From Bifidobacterium breve (GTDB lineage Bacteria; Actinomycetota; Actinomycetes; Nanopelagicales; Nanopelagicaceae): a DNA stretch of 64,000 nucleotides. Below, in pieces: positions 8,673 to 17,043 of the stretch (within the stretch, counting starts at the first letter, position 1; every line of letters begins with the position of its first letter). The notes beneath the pieces were generated by a model, which saw only the letters and a list, made by a program, of their open reading frames with translations, did not search any database and was not told the DNA's origin. Location: positions 1 to 64,000 of the forward strand of contig CAMDBB010000004.1 in assembly GCA_945889195.1 (NCBI GenBank), given 5' to 3'. Both the position numbers and the translations under genes were made by a program.

Positions 8673-9629
8673 ATGGACACAGCAAAGTTAAGAACTTTCT
8701 CGAGAGTCCGAACCTTCTCGAGTGGAGCAGTTGCTCTAGCAATTGTGCTCTCTCTTCTTTTCTCATCATGGCTCGGAAGTGGCTCACTTAACTGGCAGGT
8801 AGTACTTGCTGTTATTGCGCTAGCTATCGGCATCCCACATGGAGCGCTCGATCATTTAGTGACGCTGCCTAAAGCAAAGCCGCTGAAAATGGCCTTCTTT
8901 ATCGCTATCTATGTTGCGATTGCACTTGCTGCAATCTGGGCAATCTTGCAGTGGAATGTGTGGGGCTTTATTGGCGTGGTGATAATGAGCGCCACTCACT
9001 TTGGTATCGGCGATAGCGCATTTATCTCTGAGTTAGATCGCCTTAAAGGTCGCACATCTTCTCCGCTACCTGTCTGGGCATATGCCAGCGCTGGGGGAGC
9101 TCTGCCGGTTGCGATTCCGTTGGTCAATAGCCGGAGCACTGAAGCTTTAGAACAGGTAAATAGCAATCTCGTTAACTGGCACTACGGGTATGACGCACAG
9201 ATACAAATGGCAGTTGCAGCGATTGCCACAATCTCATTATTGGTATTGGCATCACGTAAGCGTTATCGCGACTGCGTTGATATAGCACTCCTTGCAGCTC
9301 TAGCTGCCTTTGCGCCTCCTCTTGTTGCATTCGCTGTCTACTTCGGATGTTGGCACGCGATGCGCCATACCGCTCGCCTTACATCCTTATTACCGGCATC
9401 GATTGCGGCATATGAAAGAGAAGACTCAGGTGCAGCGTTTGGCAAAGCGGTAATCCCAGGTCTGCCAGCATTATTTGGAACTCTCATCTTTGTCGCACTT
9501 CTTGCTGGTTTTTCGCGGGATGACATCACCGATCAATTCCTCTGGTTGACCCTGGTCACTATTTGGGCTCTGACAGTTCCTCACATGATTGTCACAGCAA
9601 AACTCGACCGCGCCGCACTCAAGAATTGA
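8673..9629 (+). CDS. blh: Brp/Blh-family beta-carotene 15,15'-dioxygenase
   Basis: An integral membrane protein of about 318 residues from the Brp/Blh family, which cleaves beta-carotene into two retinals, the chromophore of microbial rhodopsins. Conserved His-containing motifs are visible in order: GIPHGALDHLV, SATHFGIGDSAF and YFGCWHAMRHT, the likely iron ligands. At least seven hydrophobic segments are present. The frame also opens at a GTG at 8664, three codons earlier; the ATG at 8673 is preferred because of the promoter spacing. Its placement divergent to the lycopene cyclase subunits strongly suggests retinal production for an actinorhodopsin encoded elsewhere. Confidence 0.9.
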   Translation: MDTAKLRTFSRVRTFSSGAVALAIVLSLLFSSWLGSGSLNWQVVLAVIALAIGIPHGALDHLVTLPKAKPLKMAFFIAIYVAIALAAIWAILQWNVWGFIGVVIMSATHFGIGDSAFISELDRLKGRTSSPLPVWAYASAGGALPVAIPLVNSRSTEALEQVNSNLVNWHYGYDAQIQMAVAAIATISLLVLASRKRYRDCVDIALLAALAAFAPPLVAFAVYFGCWHAMRHTARLTSLLPASIAAYEREDSGAAFGKAVIPGLPALFGTLIFVALLAGFSRDDITDQFLWLTLVTIWALTVPHMIVTAKLDRAALKN

Positions 9630-9641
9630 GCGCGCATTAGT

Positions 9642-9654
9642 TAGGCTCTGCGAC
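9642..9654 (+). promoter_or_regulatory. Leaderless promoter of the M23-like gene; decides the start
   Basis: TAGGCT, seven bases (CTGCGAC), then ATG at 9655. This supports the ATG that begins a clean signal peptide over the upstream frame opening at 9589. Confidence 0.55.
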
Positions 9655-10239
9655 ATGTTAAGAAAACTGCTTGCTCTTACGCTCCTCTTTACAACAATTC
9701 CAAGTGCACAAGCAGCCCCGGTATATGTATTTCCTGTTCCTAACTGCGAAGTCAATTACGCGCGTGCGCATCACGACTATCCAGCAACGGATATCTTGGC
9801 TAAGGCAGGGTGCCGCTTTGTTGCACCTACCAGCGGAATAGTTGATGAAGTAAATCGAATTGATACCTGGCGAAGCCCACCCAATCTAGGTATTACTCGT
9901 GGTGGACTTTCAGTTTCAATTATTGGCGATGATGGCGTGCGTTATTACGGATCGCATCTTCGCTCTATTCCTCTGAGCATTGAACCTGGCGTAGTCGTAA
10001 AGGCAGGAAGATTTCTTGGAACGATTGGTTCAACAGGTAGTGCGCGTGGCACAGCACCACATCTTCACTTTGGAATTTCGTGGCCAACACCTGCAGATAC
10101 ATGGTGGGTTCGCCGTGGAGTGGTCTTGCCGTGGAAATATCTAGAGGCTTGGAAGAGCGGAAAAGATTTATCTCCAGTAAAGGAAGTAAATGCAAAGCGT
10201 GAAAAGCTAGGCGAGCTTCCGTCAGAGCCAAGTAAATAA
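9655..10239 (+). CDS. Exported M23/LytM-type peptidase-like protein
   Basis: A 194-residue secreted protein with a signal peptide, MLRKLLALTLLFTTIPSAQA, with cleavage after AQA. The body is a peptidoglycan-hydrolase-type M23 (LytM) fold: RAHHDYPATDILAKAG supplies the His...Asp zinc ligands, and TAPHLHFGI supplies the final HxH. Members are zinc endopeptidases cutting peptide cross-bridges of peptidoglycan, or inactive activators of amidases; here the metal ligands look intact. It acts outside the membrane. It is followed by a strong bidirectional terminator shared with the convergent cold-shock gene. Confidence 0.85.
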   Translation: MLRKLLALTLLFTTIPSAQAAPVYVFPVPNCEVNYARAHHDYPATDILAKAGCRFVAPTSGIVDEVNRIDTWRSPPNLGITRGGLSVSIIGDDGVRYYGSHLRSIPLSIEPGVVVKAGRFLGTIGSTGSARGTAPHLHFGISWPTPADTWWVRRGVVLPWKYLEAWKSGKDLSPVKEVNAKREKLGELPSEPSK

Positions 10240-10248
10240 GGGCAAAAA

Positions 10249-10284
10249 AATAAGACCCGCTCAATTTCTTGAGCGAGCCTTATT
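10249..10284. terminator. Bidirectional intrinsic terminator between the M23-like gene and the cold-shock gene
   Basis: A long hairpin with outer arms AATAAG/CTTATT and inner arms CGCTCAA/TTGAGCG around a TTTC loop. On the plus strand a run of six T lies at about 10292-10297; on the minus strand a run of seven T lies at 10250-10244. It fits termination from both sides. Confidence 0.85.
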
Positions 10285-10300
10285 TGTAAGTGTTTTTTAA

Positions 10301-10504
10301 TTAAGCAGGATTTACTGCGTCAGCCTGTGGACCCTTTGGACCCTGGACGACCTCAAATGAAACTGCCTGACCCTCTTCAAGGCTCTTGTAACCGTTTCCT
10401 TGGATTGCTGAGTAGTGAACGAATACATCTTGTCCGCCACCATCAACTGCAATGAAACCGAAACCCTTTTCAGAGTTGAACCACTTAACTGTGCCTGTTG
10501 CCAT
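10301..10504 (-). CDS. cspA: Cold-shock domain protein (CspA family)
   Basis: A 67-residue single-domain nucleic-acid-binding protein of the CspA family, an RNA chaperone that keeps mRNA unstructured, particularly in the cold. RNP1 is KGFGFI (13-18) and RNP2 is VFVHYSAI (27-34); aromatic residues of the binding face are all present. A good Shine-Dalgarno, GAAGGA, precedes the ATG. It is monocistronic, with a strong terminator directly downstream and a gene-free stretch of about 300 bp upstream that would hold its promoter and a long 5' leader, as is usual for cold-shock genes. Confidence 0.96.
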   Translation of the reverse strand: MATGTVKWFNSEKGFGFIAVDGGGQDVFVHYSAIQGNGYKSLEEGQAVSFEVVQGPKGPQADAVNPA

Positions 10505-10821
10505 ATGTTTTTACTATTCCTTCGATATGTTGGGATTTCGAGAATTCCTCGAACTCCAGTCTTCGTCTTGCTACAGCCATACCGAGTAAAGAATTACATC
10601 TAACAACGGGTACTGATAAAGCGTCCGACTAGGGTAAAGCGTACCCGCTACTTAGGCGTAGACCTATTTCGGGTTTGGATAAATCACGCTCAAAATCGAT
10701 GGCAAAAGCCCCTATATTCACAAAGTCAGCGGAAAGTTGTATAAATAAGGCACTCACTAGCAGTTGGCAGTTGTGGATCGGGGAAGGTCGCACAAATTCT
10801 GCGCCTTGCTAGGAGCACTTC
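10505..10821. other. Gene-free region: cold-shock leader and promoters for the flanking divergent genes
   Basis: This 317-bp gap holds no credible gene. On the minus strand, next to the cold-shock gene, the perfect inverted repeat TTCGAG/CTCGAA (10537-10542, 10548-10553, five-base loop) would form a hairpin in the leader. A second inverted repeat, CGGGTAC/GTACCCG, spans 10607-10613 and 10641-10647. On the plus strand an AT-rich tract, TATAAATAAGG, at about 10740-10750 may be the -10 region for the DUF3145 gene. Promoter assignments are tentative. Confidence 0.5.
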
Positions 10822-11307
10822 ATGCAACACATTTATATGAACGGTCACCTGACCATTCATTCAGCGCCATCTGCCCTCCGTCAACATATCGAGTGGGGAC
10901 TCAACTCGCTCCTCGGTTCGCCGCAAAGTTATTCATGGCGCGATCAACCACTTGCGCAAGGAACCTCAAGGACATCTCTTGAATTCCGCGCTGCCATCGG
11001 AACAGCTGCAAAGATTGCAACTGCTCTCAAAAATTGGCACTACCTGCGATTTGAAGTTCATGAACTCGATAAGAACGGTGGCGAACTCTTTCGATGTACT
11101 CCTGAATTGGGAATTCATCGCGCCAGCCTTGATCCGGCTGGAAACATTCAAATTAGTGAGAGCCAAATTGCAAAGGCGCTCTCTCGTTTTGATGACTTAG
11201 AACTTCGTGAGAATTTAGAGGTAGCACTCGGAAAACCTTGGGATGCTGCGCTTGAACCTTTCCGCGGAGTAGATTTGCAAGAGATTGCTCGCCTGCGCGC
11301 CATATAG
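10822..11307 (+). CDS. DUF3145 family protein, actinobacteria-specific
   Basis: A 161-residue cytoplasmic protein matching the DUF3145 family in its opening block, where a small beta-rich segment is followed by IHSAPSALRQHIEWGLNSLL, then YSWRDQPLAQGTSR and RFEVHELDKNGGELFRCTPE. The family is restricted to Actinobacteria and in Streptomyces sits beside the fatty-acid synthesis cluster fabD-fabH-acpP-fabF, exactly as here (the accD-fabF cluster starts about 0.8 kb downstream on the opposite strand). Function is unknown; the conserved neighbourhood hints at a role linked to fatty acid synthesis. Start ATG after AGGAG. Confidence 0.85.
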   Translation: MQHIYMNGHLTIHSAPSALRQHIEWGLNSLLGSPQSYSWRDQPLAQGTSRTSLEFRAAIGTAAKIATALKNWHYLRFEVHELDKNGGELFRCTPELGIHRASLDPAGNIQISESQIAKALSRFDDLELRENLEVALGKPWDAALEPFRGVDLQEIARLRAI

Positions 11308-11316
11308 AATGAAGCC
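11305..11316 (+). promoter_or_regulatory. Leaderless promoter of the SIMPL gene, overlapping the DUF3145 stop codon
   Basis: TAGAAT, six bases (GAAGCC), then ATG at 11317. The first three bases of the -10 box are the TAG stop of the DUF3145 gene. Confidence 0.6.
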
Positions 11317-12072
11317 ATGACAACACAAGCACCTATGACTTCAACTGAACGCCGCCGCTTTATTCTCTACATTGCAGTTGCTGTAATTATTGCAACAGCG
11401 CTAGGTGGTGGGCTCTTCCAAGTAGGTGCGGGGTTTGCAGCTCGTAATACAAATGGCATTACTGTCACAGGATCTGCCAAGACATCTGCAACTGCAGATA
11501 ATGTTGTCTGGACACTTAACGTTGCTTTAACTCGCCCAACAGTCGCTGAAGCAGTCGCTCGCGTTGGCACTGACGTTGAAGCAGTGACAAAGTATTTAGT
11601 AGATGGCGGAATCCCTAAGGATGCGCTCGTTCTTGGTTCAGTCTCTTCTTATGGAAATGAACAATGGGTCAACGGAAATAACACCGGCAAGATTCTTAAC
11701 TACCGCGCATCTCGTGATGTCGTAGTCCGCACTGATGATGTGCAATTAGTTGCCAAGCTTTCACAAGAGATTGGCTCTTTGCTTCAGAAAGGCGTGACCG
11801 TCAATAATTACGGTCCGCAGTACTACATCTCAACACTTCCGCAGATGCGCCCTAAGTTGCTTGAAGAAGCGATGAAAGATGCCAAGATCCGCGCAGAGGC
11901 AATTACCAAGGCGGTCGGCGGCAAGGTTGGATCAGTTCAATCTGTGCGCTCTGGGGTTTTCCAAGTAACGACCCCAGATTCAACGATGACTGCAGATACT
12001 GGCGCCTATGACACCTCAAGTATTGAGAAGACAGTTACTTCGACAGTCTCAGTCACCTTCGACGTTAAGTAA
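11317..12072 (+). CDS. SIMPL domain (DUF541) membrane-anchored extracytoplasmic protein
   Basis: A 251-residue protein with one N-terminal membrane anchor (about residues 16-38, FILYIAVAVIIATALGGGLF) and an outward-facing SIMPL/DUF541 domain. Family features seen are the opening ITVTGSAKTSATADN and a helix-rich segment, LLEEAMKDAKIRAEAITKAV. SIMPL proteins form oligomeric rings of unclear function and have been tied to outer-surface stress responses. It has its own leaderless promoter, so it is not simply co-transcribed with the DUF3145 gene. It converges on the accD gene with a 1-nt gap. Confidence 0.85.
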   Translation: MTTQAPMTSTERRRFILYIAVAVIIATALGGGLFQVGAGFAARNTNGITVTGSAKTSATADNVVWTLNVALTRPTVAEAVARVGTDVEAVTKYLVDGGIPKDALVLGSVSSYGNEQWVNGNNTGKILNYRASRDVVVRTDDVQLVAKLSQEIGSLLQKGVTVNNYGPQYYISTLPQMRPKLLEEAMKDAKIRAEAITKAVGGKVGSVQSVRSGVFQVTTPDSTMTADTGAYDTSSIEKTVTSTVSVTFDVK

Positions 12073-12073
12073 A

Positions 12074-13456
12074 TTACAGCGGAATATTGCCGTGTGAACC
12101 ACGGCGGTATTCAGATTCAGCTAAAACTTTAGCAATCGCGCTACGAGTCTTATCGGGCTCAATCATTTCATCGACTGCGCCGATTTCTATTGCGCGTGCA
12201 ACTCCTCCTGAAACTCGCTCATGTTCTGCGGCGAGTTCTAGCTCCATATCTGCGCGTTGAGATTCAGGAAGATCGGCAAGTAAGCGGCGATGCAATACGC
12301 GCACTGCAGCAACTGCTCCCATGACAGAAACTTCAGCTTGTGGCCAGGCAAAGACGCGGGTAGCACCGAGAGACTTGGAGTTCATCGCAACAAAGGCGCC
12401 ACCGTAGGCCTTGCGGGTAATGACGGTAACGCGCGGAACAACAGATTCTGCAAAGGCGTGCAATAACTTTGCGCCGCGGCGAACAGCGCCTTCCCATTCT
12501 TGGCCGATGCCAGGTAAGAAGCCAGTCACATCTGCAATCACAATCAGTGGAATTCCAAAGGCATCACAGGTGCGCACAAAGCGTGCCGCCTTTTCACCCG
12601 CTGCAGAATCGAGAACGCCACCAATCACTTGTGGGTTATTTGCAATAACGCCCACTGTGCGGCCGCCAAGACGTCCGATAACTGTGGTCATATTTTCAGC
12701 CCACATATCAAGGAGCTCAATCTTTTCGCCATCGCTATCGAGAATTGCATCTACCAGTGGATGGACTTCATAGATTCGCTGCGCGGAATCTGGAACTAAG
12801 TGCGCCAGTGGAACATCAGCAACATCTGTCGCCATCAACCCTTGGTTGGAGAAGAGCGAGACGAGATCTTGGATTTCGCGATAAGCAATCTCTTCAGTCG
12901 GCGCAATGACGTGAGCAACGCCAGAGTTCTTACTATGCGCCTCGGGTCCACCTAGCAGCGCCATATCTACAACATCGCCAGTTACTGATTTCACGACATC
13001 GGGACCTGTGACAAAGATGCGACCTTCTGGTGCAAGGACTACAACATCGGTAAGCGCTGGACCATATGCACCGCCACCTGCGGTTGGTCCTAAGACGAGC
13101 GAGAGTTGTGGAATGCGACCACTTGCTGTGACCATCGCTTGGAAAACTTCGCCGAAGGCGTTAAGAGATGCAACGCCATCGCTGAGCCGTGCACCACCTG
13201 AGTGCCAGATTCCAATGACAGGAACTTGTGCACCCATTGCGGCGCGATAGGCCTGCACAATGACCTGCGAACCTTCGATACCTAGTGCGCCGCCTTTAAT
13301 GGTGGGATCGGATGCGAAGACAACAACTTTATTTCCTTTTATGAGCCCAGTGGCAGCAACCATTCCGCAATCAGTGCGAGGCAGAAGAAGTTCGTAGTTC
13401 GGTGAATCAAGAAGCTTGGCGATGCGCGCTTCAGGGTCCAACAACGTTGTTGACAT
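12074..13456 (-). CDS. accD: Acyl-CoA carboxylase beta (carboxyltransferase) subunit
   Basis: A 460-residue biotin-dependent carboxyltransferase that moves the carboxyl group from carboxybiotin to acetyl-CoA or propionyl-CoA, supplying malonyl- or methylmalonyl-CoA. Two crotonase-like halves are visible: the N-terminal one with VPVIGIWHSGGARLSDGV and GPTAGGGAYGPAL, the C-terminal one with PLIVIADVTGFLPGIGQEWE and RKAYGGAFVAMNSK. No zinc-binding N-terminal domain is present, so it is the actinobacterial PccB/AccD type rather than E. coli AccD. It is the last gene of the fab cluster, 9 nt after fabF. Substrate preference cannot be read here. Confidence 0.92.
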   Translation of the reverse strand: MSTTLLDPEARIAKLLDSPNYELLLPRTDCGMVAATGLIKGNKVVVFASDPTIKGGALGIEGSQVIVQAYRAAMGAQVPVIGIWHSGGARLSDGVASLNAFGEVFQAMVTASGRIPQLSLVLGPTAGGGAYGPALTDVVVLAPEGRIFVTGPDVVKSVTGDVVDMALLGGPEAHSKNSGVAHVIAPTEEIAYREIQDLVSLFSNQGLMATDVADVPLAHLVPDSAQRIYEVHPLVDAILDSDGEKIELLDMWAENMTTVIGRLGGRTVGVIANNPQVIGGVLDSAAGEKAARFVRTCDAFGIPLIVIADVTGFLPGIGQEWEGAVRRGAKLLHAFAESVVPRVTVITRKAYGGAFVAMNSKSLGATRVFAWPQAEVSVMGAVAAVRVLHRRLLADLPESQRADMELELAAEHERVSGGVARAIEIGAVDEMIEPDKTRSAIAKVLAESEYRRGSHGNIPL

Positions 13457-13465
13457 AGCCCTAGA

Positions 13466-14704
13466 TTAGAGCGATTTAAATGCAAGCACCACGTTGTGGC
13501 CACCAAAACCGAAAGAATCATTGAGCGCTGCGATATCTCCCGCTGGAAGTTGGCGCGGTGTGTCGCGAACGACATCGATGGTGACGGCAGGATCTAACTT
13601 TTCAATATTGATAGTTGGGGGAGCAAGGCGATCTTGGAGCGCCTTGACGATAAAGACAGATTCGATTGCGCCAGCGCCACCAAGGAGATGGCCAGTCATT
13701 GATTTAGTTGCAGAGACAGCAACGTGATCTGCATCTGCGCCCAGCGCTTTACGGAGCGCATTTGCTTCAGCAACATCGCCTGCTGGAGTTGATGTGGCGT
13801 GTGCGTTGAGATGGACAATATCTTTTGTAGATAAACCCGAAGCTTGGAGCGCAAACTTAATAGCGCGCTGCACACCTTCTCCATCTGGATCAGGAGCTGC
13901 GATGTGATACCCATCAGAGGTTAAACCTTGACCGGCGACTTCACAGTAAATTTTGGCGCCACGCGCTTTGGCAGATTCGTATTCTTCAAGAATGAGTACT
14001 CCGCCACCTTCGCCCAAGACAAAGCCATCGCGATCTAGATCGTATGGACGGGAAGCTCGTTGTGGCGCATCGTTACGTGTTGAAAGCGCCTTCATGGCAG
14101 CAAAGCCAGCCATAGGAAGTTGATGGATGGCAGCTTCAACGCCGCCAGTGACAATAATGTCGGCGCGATTGTTTTTAATCATCTCGTAGGCATAGCCGAT
14201 TGCTTCGGCTCCAGATGCGCAGGCACTGACAGGGGTATGCACTCCCGCCTTCGCTTTGAGTTCAAGGCCAACATTTGCAGCAGGTCCATTCGGCATCAAC
14301 ATCGGGACTGTATGTGGGCTTACGCCACGGGCGCCCTTTTCGTTGAGATTAACAAATTGGTCGAGCAATGTAATAACTCCGCCGATACCTGATGCGATGA
14401 CAACGCCGAGACGTTCTTTATCTATATCGTCAGGGGAACCGGCATCTTTCCAAGCTTCGCGAGAGGCAACGAGGGCGAATTGTTCAGAGCGATCAAGGCG
14501 GCGCATCTCAACGCGCTCCATCTGGTCTGCCGGTTCAGTGGCAACGCGCGCTGCGAAGTGAACAGGAAGAAGCTCTCGCCAATCTTCGGTAAGAAGTCGC
14601 ACCCCACTCTGGCCGGCAAGAAGCGCCTGCCAGGTGGTTTCGACATCTCCGCCCAGGGGAGTTGTAGCCCCGAGGCCTGTTACAACTACGCGACGTTCAG
14701 ACAT
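13466..14704 (-). CDS. fabF: 3-oxoacyl-ACP synthase II
   Basis: KAS II, the elongating condensing enzyme of type II fatty acid synthesis. The catalytic triad is intact: Cys162 in SACASGAEAIGYA, His302 in NAHATSTPAGD and His339 in KSMTGHLLGGAGA, with Lys334 just before. At 412 residues it has the normal length. It lies 31 nt after acpP and 9 nt before accD in a fabD-fabH-acpP-fabF-accD order identical to that of Streptomyces. Start ATG 14704. Confidence 0.97.
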   Translation of the reverse strand: MSERRVVVTGLGATTPLGGDVETTWQALLAGQSGVRLLTEDWRELLPVHFAARVATEPADQMERVEMRRLDRSEQFALVASREAWKDAGSPDDIDKERLGVVIASGIGGVITLLDQFVNLNEKGARGVSPHTVPMLMPNGPAANVGLELKAKAGVHTPVSACASGAEAIGYAYEMIKNNRADIIVTGGVEAAIHQLPMAGFAAMKALSTRNDAPQRASRPYDLDRDGFVLGEGGGVLILEEYESAKARGAKIYCEVAGQGLTSDGYHIAAPDPDGEGVQRAIKFALQASGLSTKDIVHLNAHATSTPAGDVAEANALRKALGADADHVAVSATKSMTGHLLGGAGAIESVFIVKALQDRLAPPTINIEKLDPAVTIDVVRDTPRQLPAGDIAALNDSFGFGGHNVVLAFKSL

Positions 14705-14735
14705 TCGTTTAATTCAAACTTTTAATTCAAGGTTG

Positions 14736-14984
14736 TTAGGCAGCAGCGTTAACGATGAAGTTGACTGCATCTCCAACAGTTGCGAGTTCAGTTACCTTTT
14801 CGTCAGGAATCTTCACGCCAAAGCGCTCTTCGCATGCGACGACAACTTCAACCATGCTGAGTGAGTCAACTTCGAGATCTTCTGTGAAGTTCTTACCGAG
14901 TTCGATTGATGCAGCTGGAATGCCTGCAACTTCTTCTACGATCTCTTTAATTCCTGCAAGTACATCTGCTGGTGACAGCGCCAT
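14736..14984 (-). CDS. acpP: Acyl carrier protein
   Basis: An 82-residue acidic helical protein that carries growing acyl chains on a phosphopantetheine arm. The attachment site is Ser41 in the DSLSMVE motif. It sits between fabH and fabF; the gap of about 100 nt upstream may hold an internal promoter, as acpP is often needed at higher level than its neighbours. A good Shine-Dalgarno, AAGGAA, precedes the ATG. Confidence 0.97.
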   Translation of the reverse strand: MALSPADVLAGIKEIVEEVAGIPAASIELGKNFTEDLEVDSLSMVEVVVACEERFGVKIPDEKVTELATVGDAVNFIVNAAA

Positions 14985-15088
14985 TGTGATTCCTTTTCTT
15001 CTATTTACTCTTGTCTTACCTTAGGTGTGTAATTGTCTACGAAGGAAGCCCTTACTTCCCAGTAAATGGGGGAGTAATTCGATAAAAA

Positions 15089-16117
15089 TTATGGTTTTTC
15101 GGGCAATCTGACAACTTGTCCCGCATAAACGAGACCTGCGCCATAGCCAATGAGCAGAGCCAATTTTCCATGTAGCTCTGGATGTTTATCCAAGAGAGCA
15201 TCCATGGCGAGCGGAATTGATGCTGCAGAGGTATTTCCGTTGGTGCGAATGTCATCTGCGATTATTACTGAATCTGGCATATCCATCTCTTTTGCCATCG
15301 TTTCAATAATTCGGATATTTGCTTGATGCGGAATAAATGCATCGAGATCGTTAACGGTAAGACCGGCAGATTCCAGCGCCTTAAGAGCTGCCTTGCTCAT
15401 TGAGAAAACAGCCCAGCGGAATACTTTCTGACCTTCTTGCGAGATGTTGGGCCACTTACCGCCCGCTTTAGTGAGCTGTGTTTCGTTATCGCGAATATCA
15501 ACCCATGATGGGTTCATCAAGATGGCATCGCGGCTATCGGCATCTGATCCCCATTCAACGGGGCCGATGCCTGCATCGCGAGAAGGCCCGATAACAACAG
15601 CTCCTGCGCCATCTGCGAAGATAAATGCAGTTGCGCGATCGTTAGGGTCGGTAAAGTCTGAAATCTTTTCTGCGCCAATGACAAGTACATGCTTTGAGGT
15701 GCCCGATTTAATGAAGTCATGCGCCATCGCAACACCGTATGAAAAGCCAGCACAGGCAGCATTGACATCGAAGGCGGCAGCCTTGGGATGGCCTAACCGT
15801 TGCAGGATTGCAGTTGCCGCAGAAGGTGCCTGAAAGGGAAAGGTAATTGTGGCAACGATGATGGTGTCGATATCGCTAATCGAAAGTTTGGCGTTCTTAA
15901 GGGCTGCTTCTGCCGCCCACGTTGCCATATCGAGAACAGTTTCATCACTGCCGGCAAAGCGTCGAGTTTCAATTCCAGTGCGCTGTTGAATCCATTCATC
16001 GCTGGAATCGATGCGATCGACAATTTCGGAGTTAGGCACAACTCTCTTGGGACGATAAGAACCGACGGCAAGGATCTGGCTTTCGGTTCCTGTCTTTGTT
16101 GAAATTACCTTTGTCAT
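15089..16117 (-). CDS. fabH: 3-oxoacyl-ACP synthase III
   Basis: KAS III starts fatty acid synthesis by condensing an acyl-CoA primer with malonyl-ACP. The triad is Cys122 (NAACAGFSYG), His264 (FIPHQANIRI) and Asn295 (RTNGNTSAAS). At 342 residues it is of usual length. It begins 1 nt after the fabD stop, so the two are tightly coupled. Primer choice (acetyl or branched acyl-CoA) cannot be decided from these motifs. Confidence 0.97.
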   Translation of the reverse strand: MTKVISTKTGTESQILAVGSYRPKRVVPNSEIVDRIDSSDEWIQQRTGIETRRFAGSDETVLDMATWAAEAALKNAKLSISDIDTIIVATITFPFQAPSAATAILQRLGHPKAAAFDVNAACAGFSYGVAMAHDFIKSGTSKHVLVIGAEKISDFTDPNDRATAFIFADGAGAVVIGPSRDAGIGPVEWGSDADSRDAILMNPSWVDIRDNETQLTKAGGKWPNISQEGQKVFRWAVFSMSKAALKALESAGLTVNDLDAFIPHQANIRIIETMAKEMDMPDSVIIADDIRTNGNTSAASIPLAMDALLDKHPELHGKLALLIGYGAGLVYAGQVVRLPEKP

Positions 16118-17026
16118 TTATGCCTTTCCATGGCGTGCTGCAAATTCACGAGCTGCTGCAATATCTGCAGGTGACTTGAGAGCGAGCTGTTCGATTTCAG
16201 GGGCGGCGCGCTTAATGAGCCCAGCAAGTGTCCCACCTGGTGCGAGTTCTATAACGCCTGTGACACCTTGCGCGCGCAGAGTTTCCATACAGAGATCCCA
16301 ACGAACTGGGTTGGCAATCTGGTTAATGATGCGATCGAGGACTTCGCGTCCATCGCGCACAACTGCGCCATCTCTATTTGAAATCACTGCAACCTTTGCA
16401 GCGCTTGTTTTGATTTCTGCAGCCATAGCGCGAAGAGGAGCAACGGCAGGTTCCATAAAGGGTGTGTGAAAAGCACCGGCAACTGCAAGTGCGCGAACTC
16501 GCGCACCATCGGGGGCTAACTGCGAGAGCGCATCTAGATTTCCCGCTGCAACTATCTGCCCCGCGCCATTGTCATTTGCGGCAACTAGTCCTAATTCCTT
16601 AATTGCAGCGAGAACAACTGATCTCTCGCCTCCGAGAACGGCCGCCATTCCAGCAGGCGAAAGAGCTGCGGCCCTTGCCATCTCTTGTCCACGCAAGTGC
16701 ACCAATTTCATGGCATCAAGTTGGGTGATTGTTCCGGCCAGTGCTGCTGCAGCGATTTCGCCGACAGAGTGGCCAGCAACGAAAGATGCATTGACATCAG
16801 AACCAAGCGCGTGAGCACTGAGAAGACTGGCTGCAACAATCAAGGGCTGTGCGTTAGCGGTATCTTTGATTTCATCTGCGTCGGCTACGGTTCCTAAGCG
16901 TTCTAGATCTAGGTTGATAGCGCTGGAGTAGGAAGTTAAAAGATTTTTGAGCTCTGCATCTTCAAGCCATGCTGTGAGCATGCCCGGTGTTTGTGAACCT
17001 TGACCGGGAGCGAGTATGGCGAGCAC
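16118..17026 (-). CDS. fabD: Malonyl-CoA:ACP transacylase
   Basis: It transfers malonyl from CoA to ACP for chain elongation. The active-site serine is Ser87 in GHSVGEIAAAALAG, and the partner His187 is in AVAGAFHTPFM. 302 residues, starting at GTG 17026. On the reverse strand TATATT and six bases precede the GTG, so the fab cluster probably has its own leaderless promoter despite following glgX by only 17 nt. First gene of fabD-fabH-acpP-fabF-accD. Confidence 0.96.
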   Translation of the reverse strand: MLAILAPGQGSQTPGMLTAWLEDAELKNLLTSYSSAINLDLERLGTVADADEIKDTANAQPLIVAASLLSAHALGSDVNASFVAGHSVGEIAAAALAGTITQLDAMKLVHLRGQEMARAAALSPAGMAAVLGGERSVVLAAIKELGLVAANDNGAGQIVAAGNLDALSQLAPDGARVRALAVAGAFHTPFMEPAVAPLRAMAAEIKTSAAKVAVISNRDGAVVRDGREVLDRIINQIANPVRWDLCMETLRAQGVTGVIELAPGGTLAGLIKRAAPEIEQLALKSPADIAAAREFAARHGKA

Positions 17027-17038
17027 GTAGTAAATATA
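17027..17038 (-). promoter_or_regulatory. Leaderless promoter of fabD, overlapping the glgX gap
   Basis: On the reverse strand TATATT, then TACTAC, then the GTG of fabD. It lies in the 17-nt gap before glgX ends, giving the fatty-acid cluster independent expression. Confidence 0.55.
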
Positions 17039-17043
17039 TGGGG

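Noticed and set aside
8625-9629. An opsin gene beside blh
   Set aside because: No seven-helix frame with the retinal-lysine pattern of rhodopsins was found around the carotenoid genes.
10764-10982. 72-residue frame before and across the DUF3145 start
   Set aside because: Overlaps the DUF3145 coding region in another frame and has no recognisable composition or motif.
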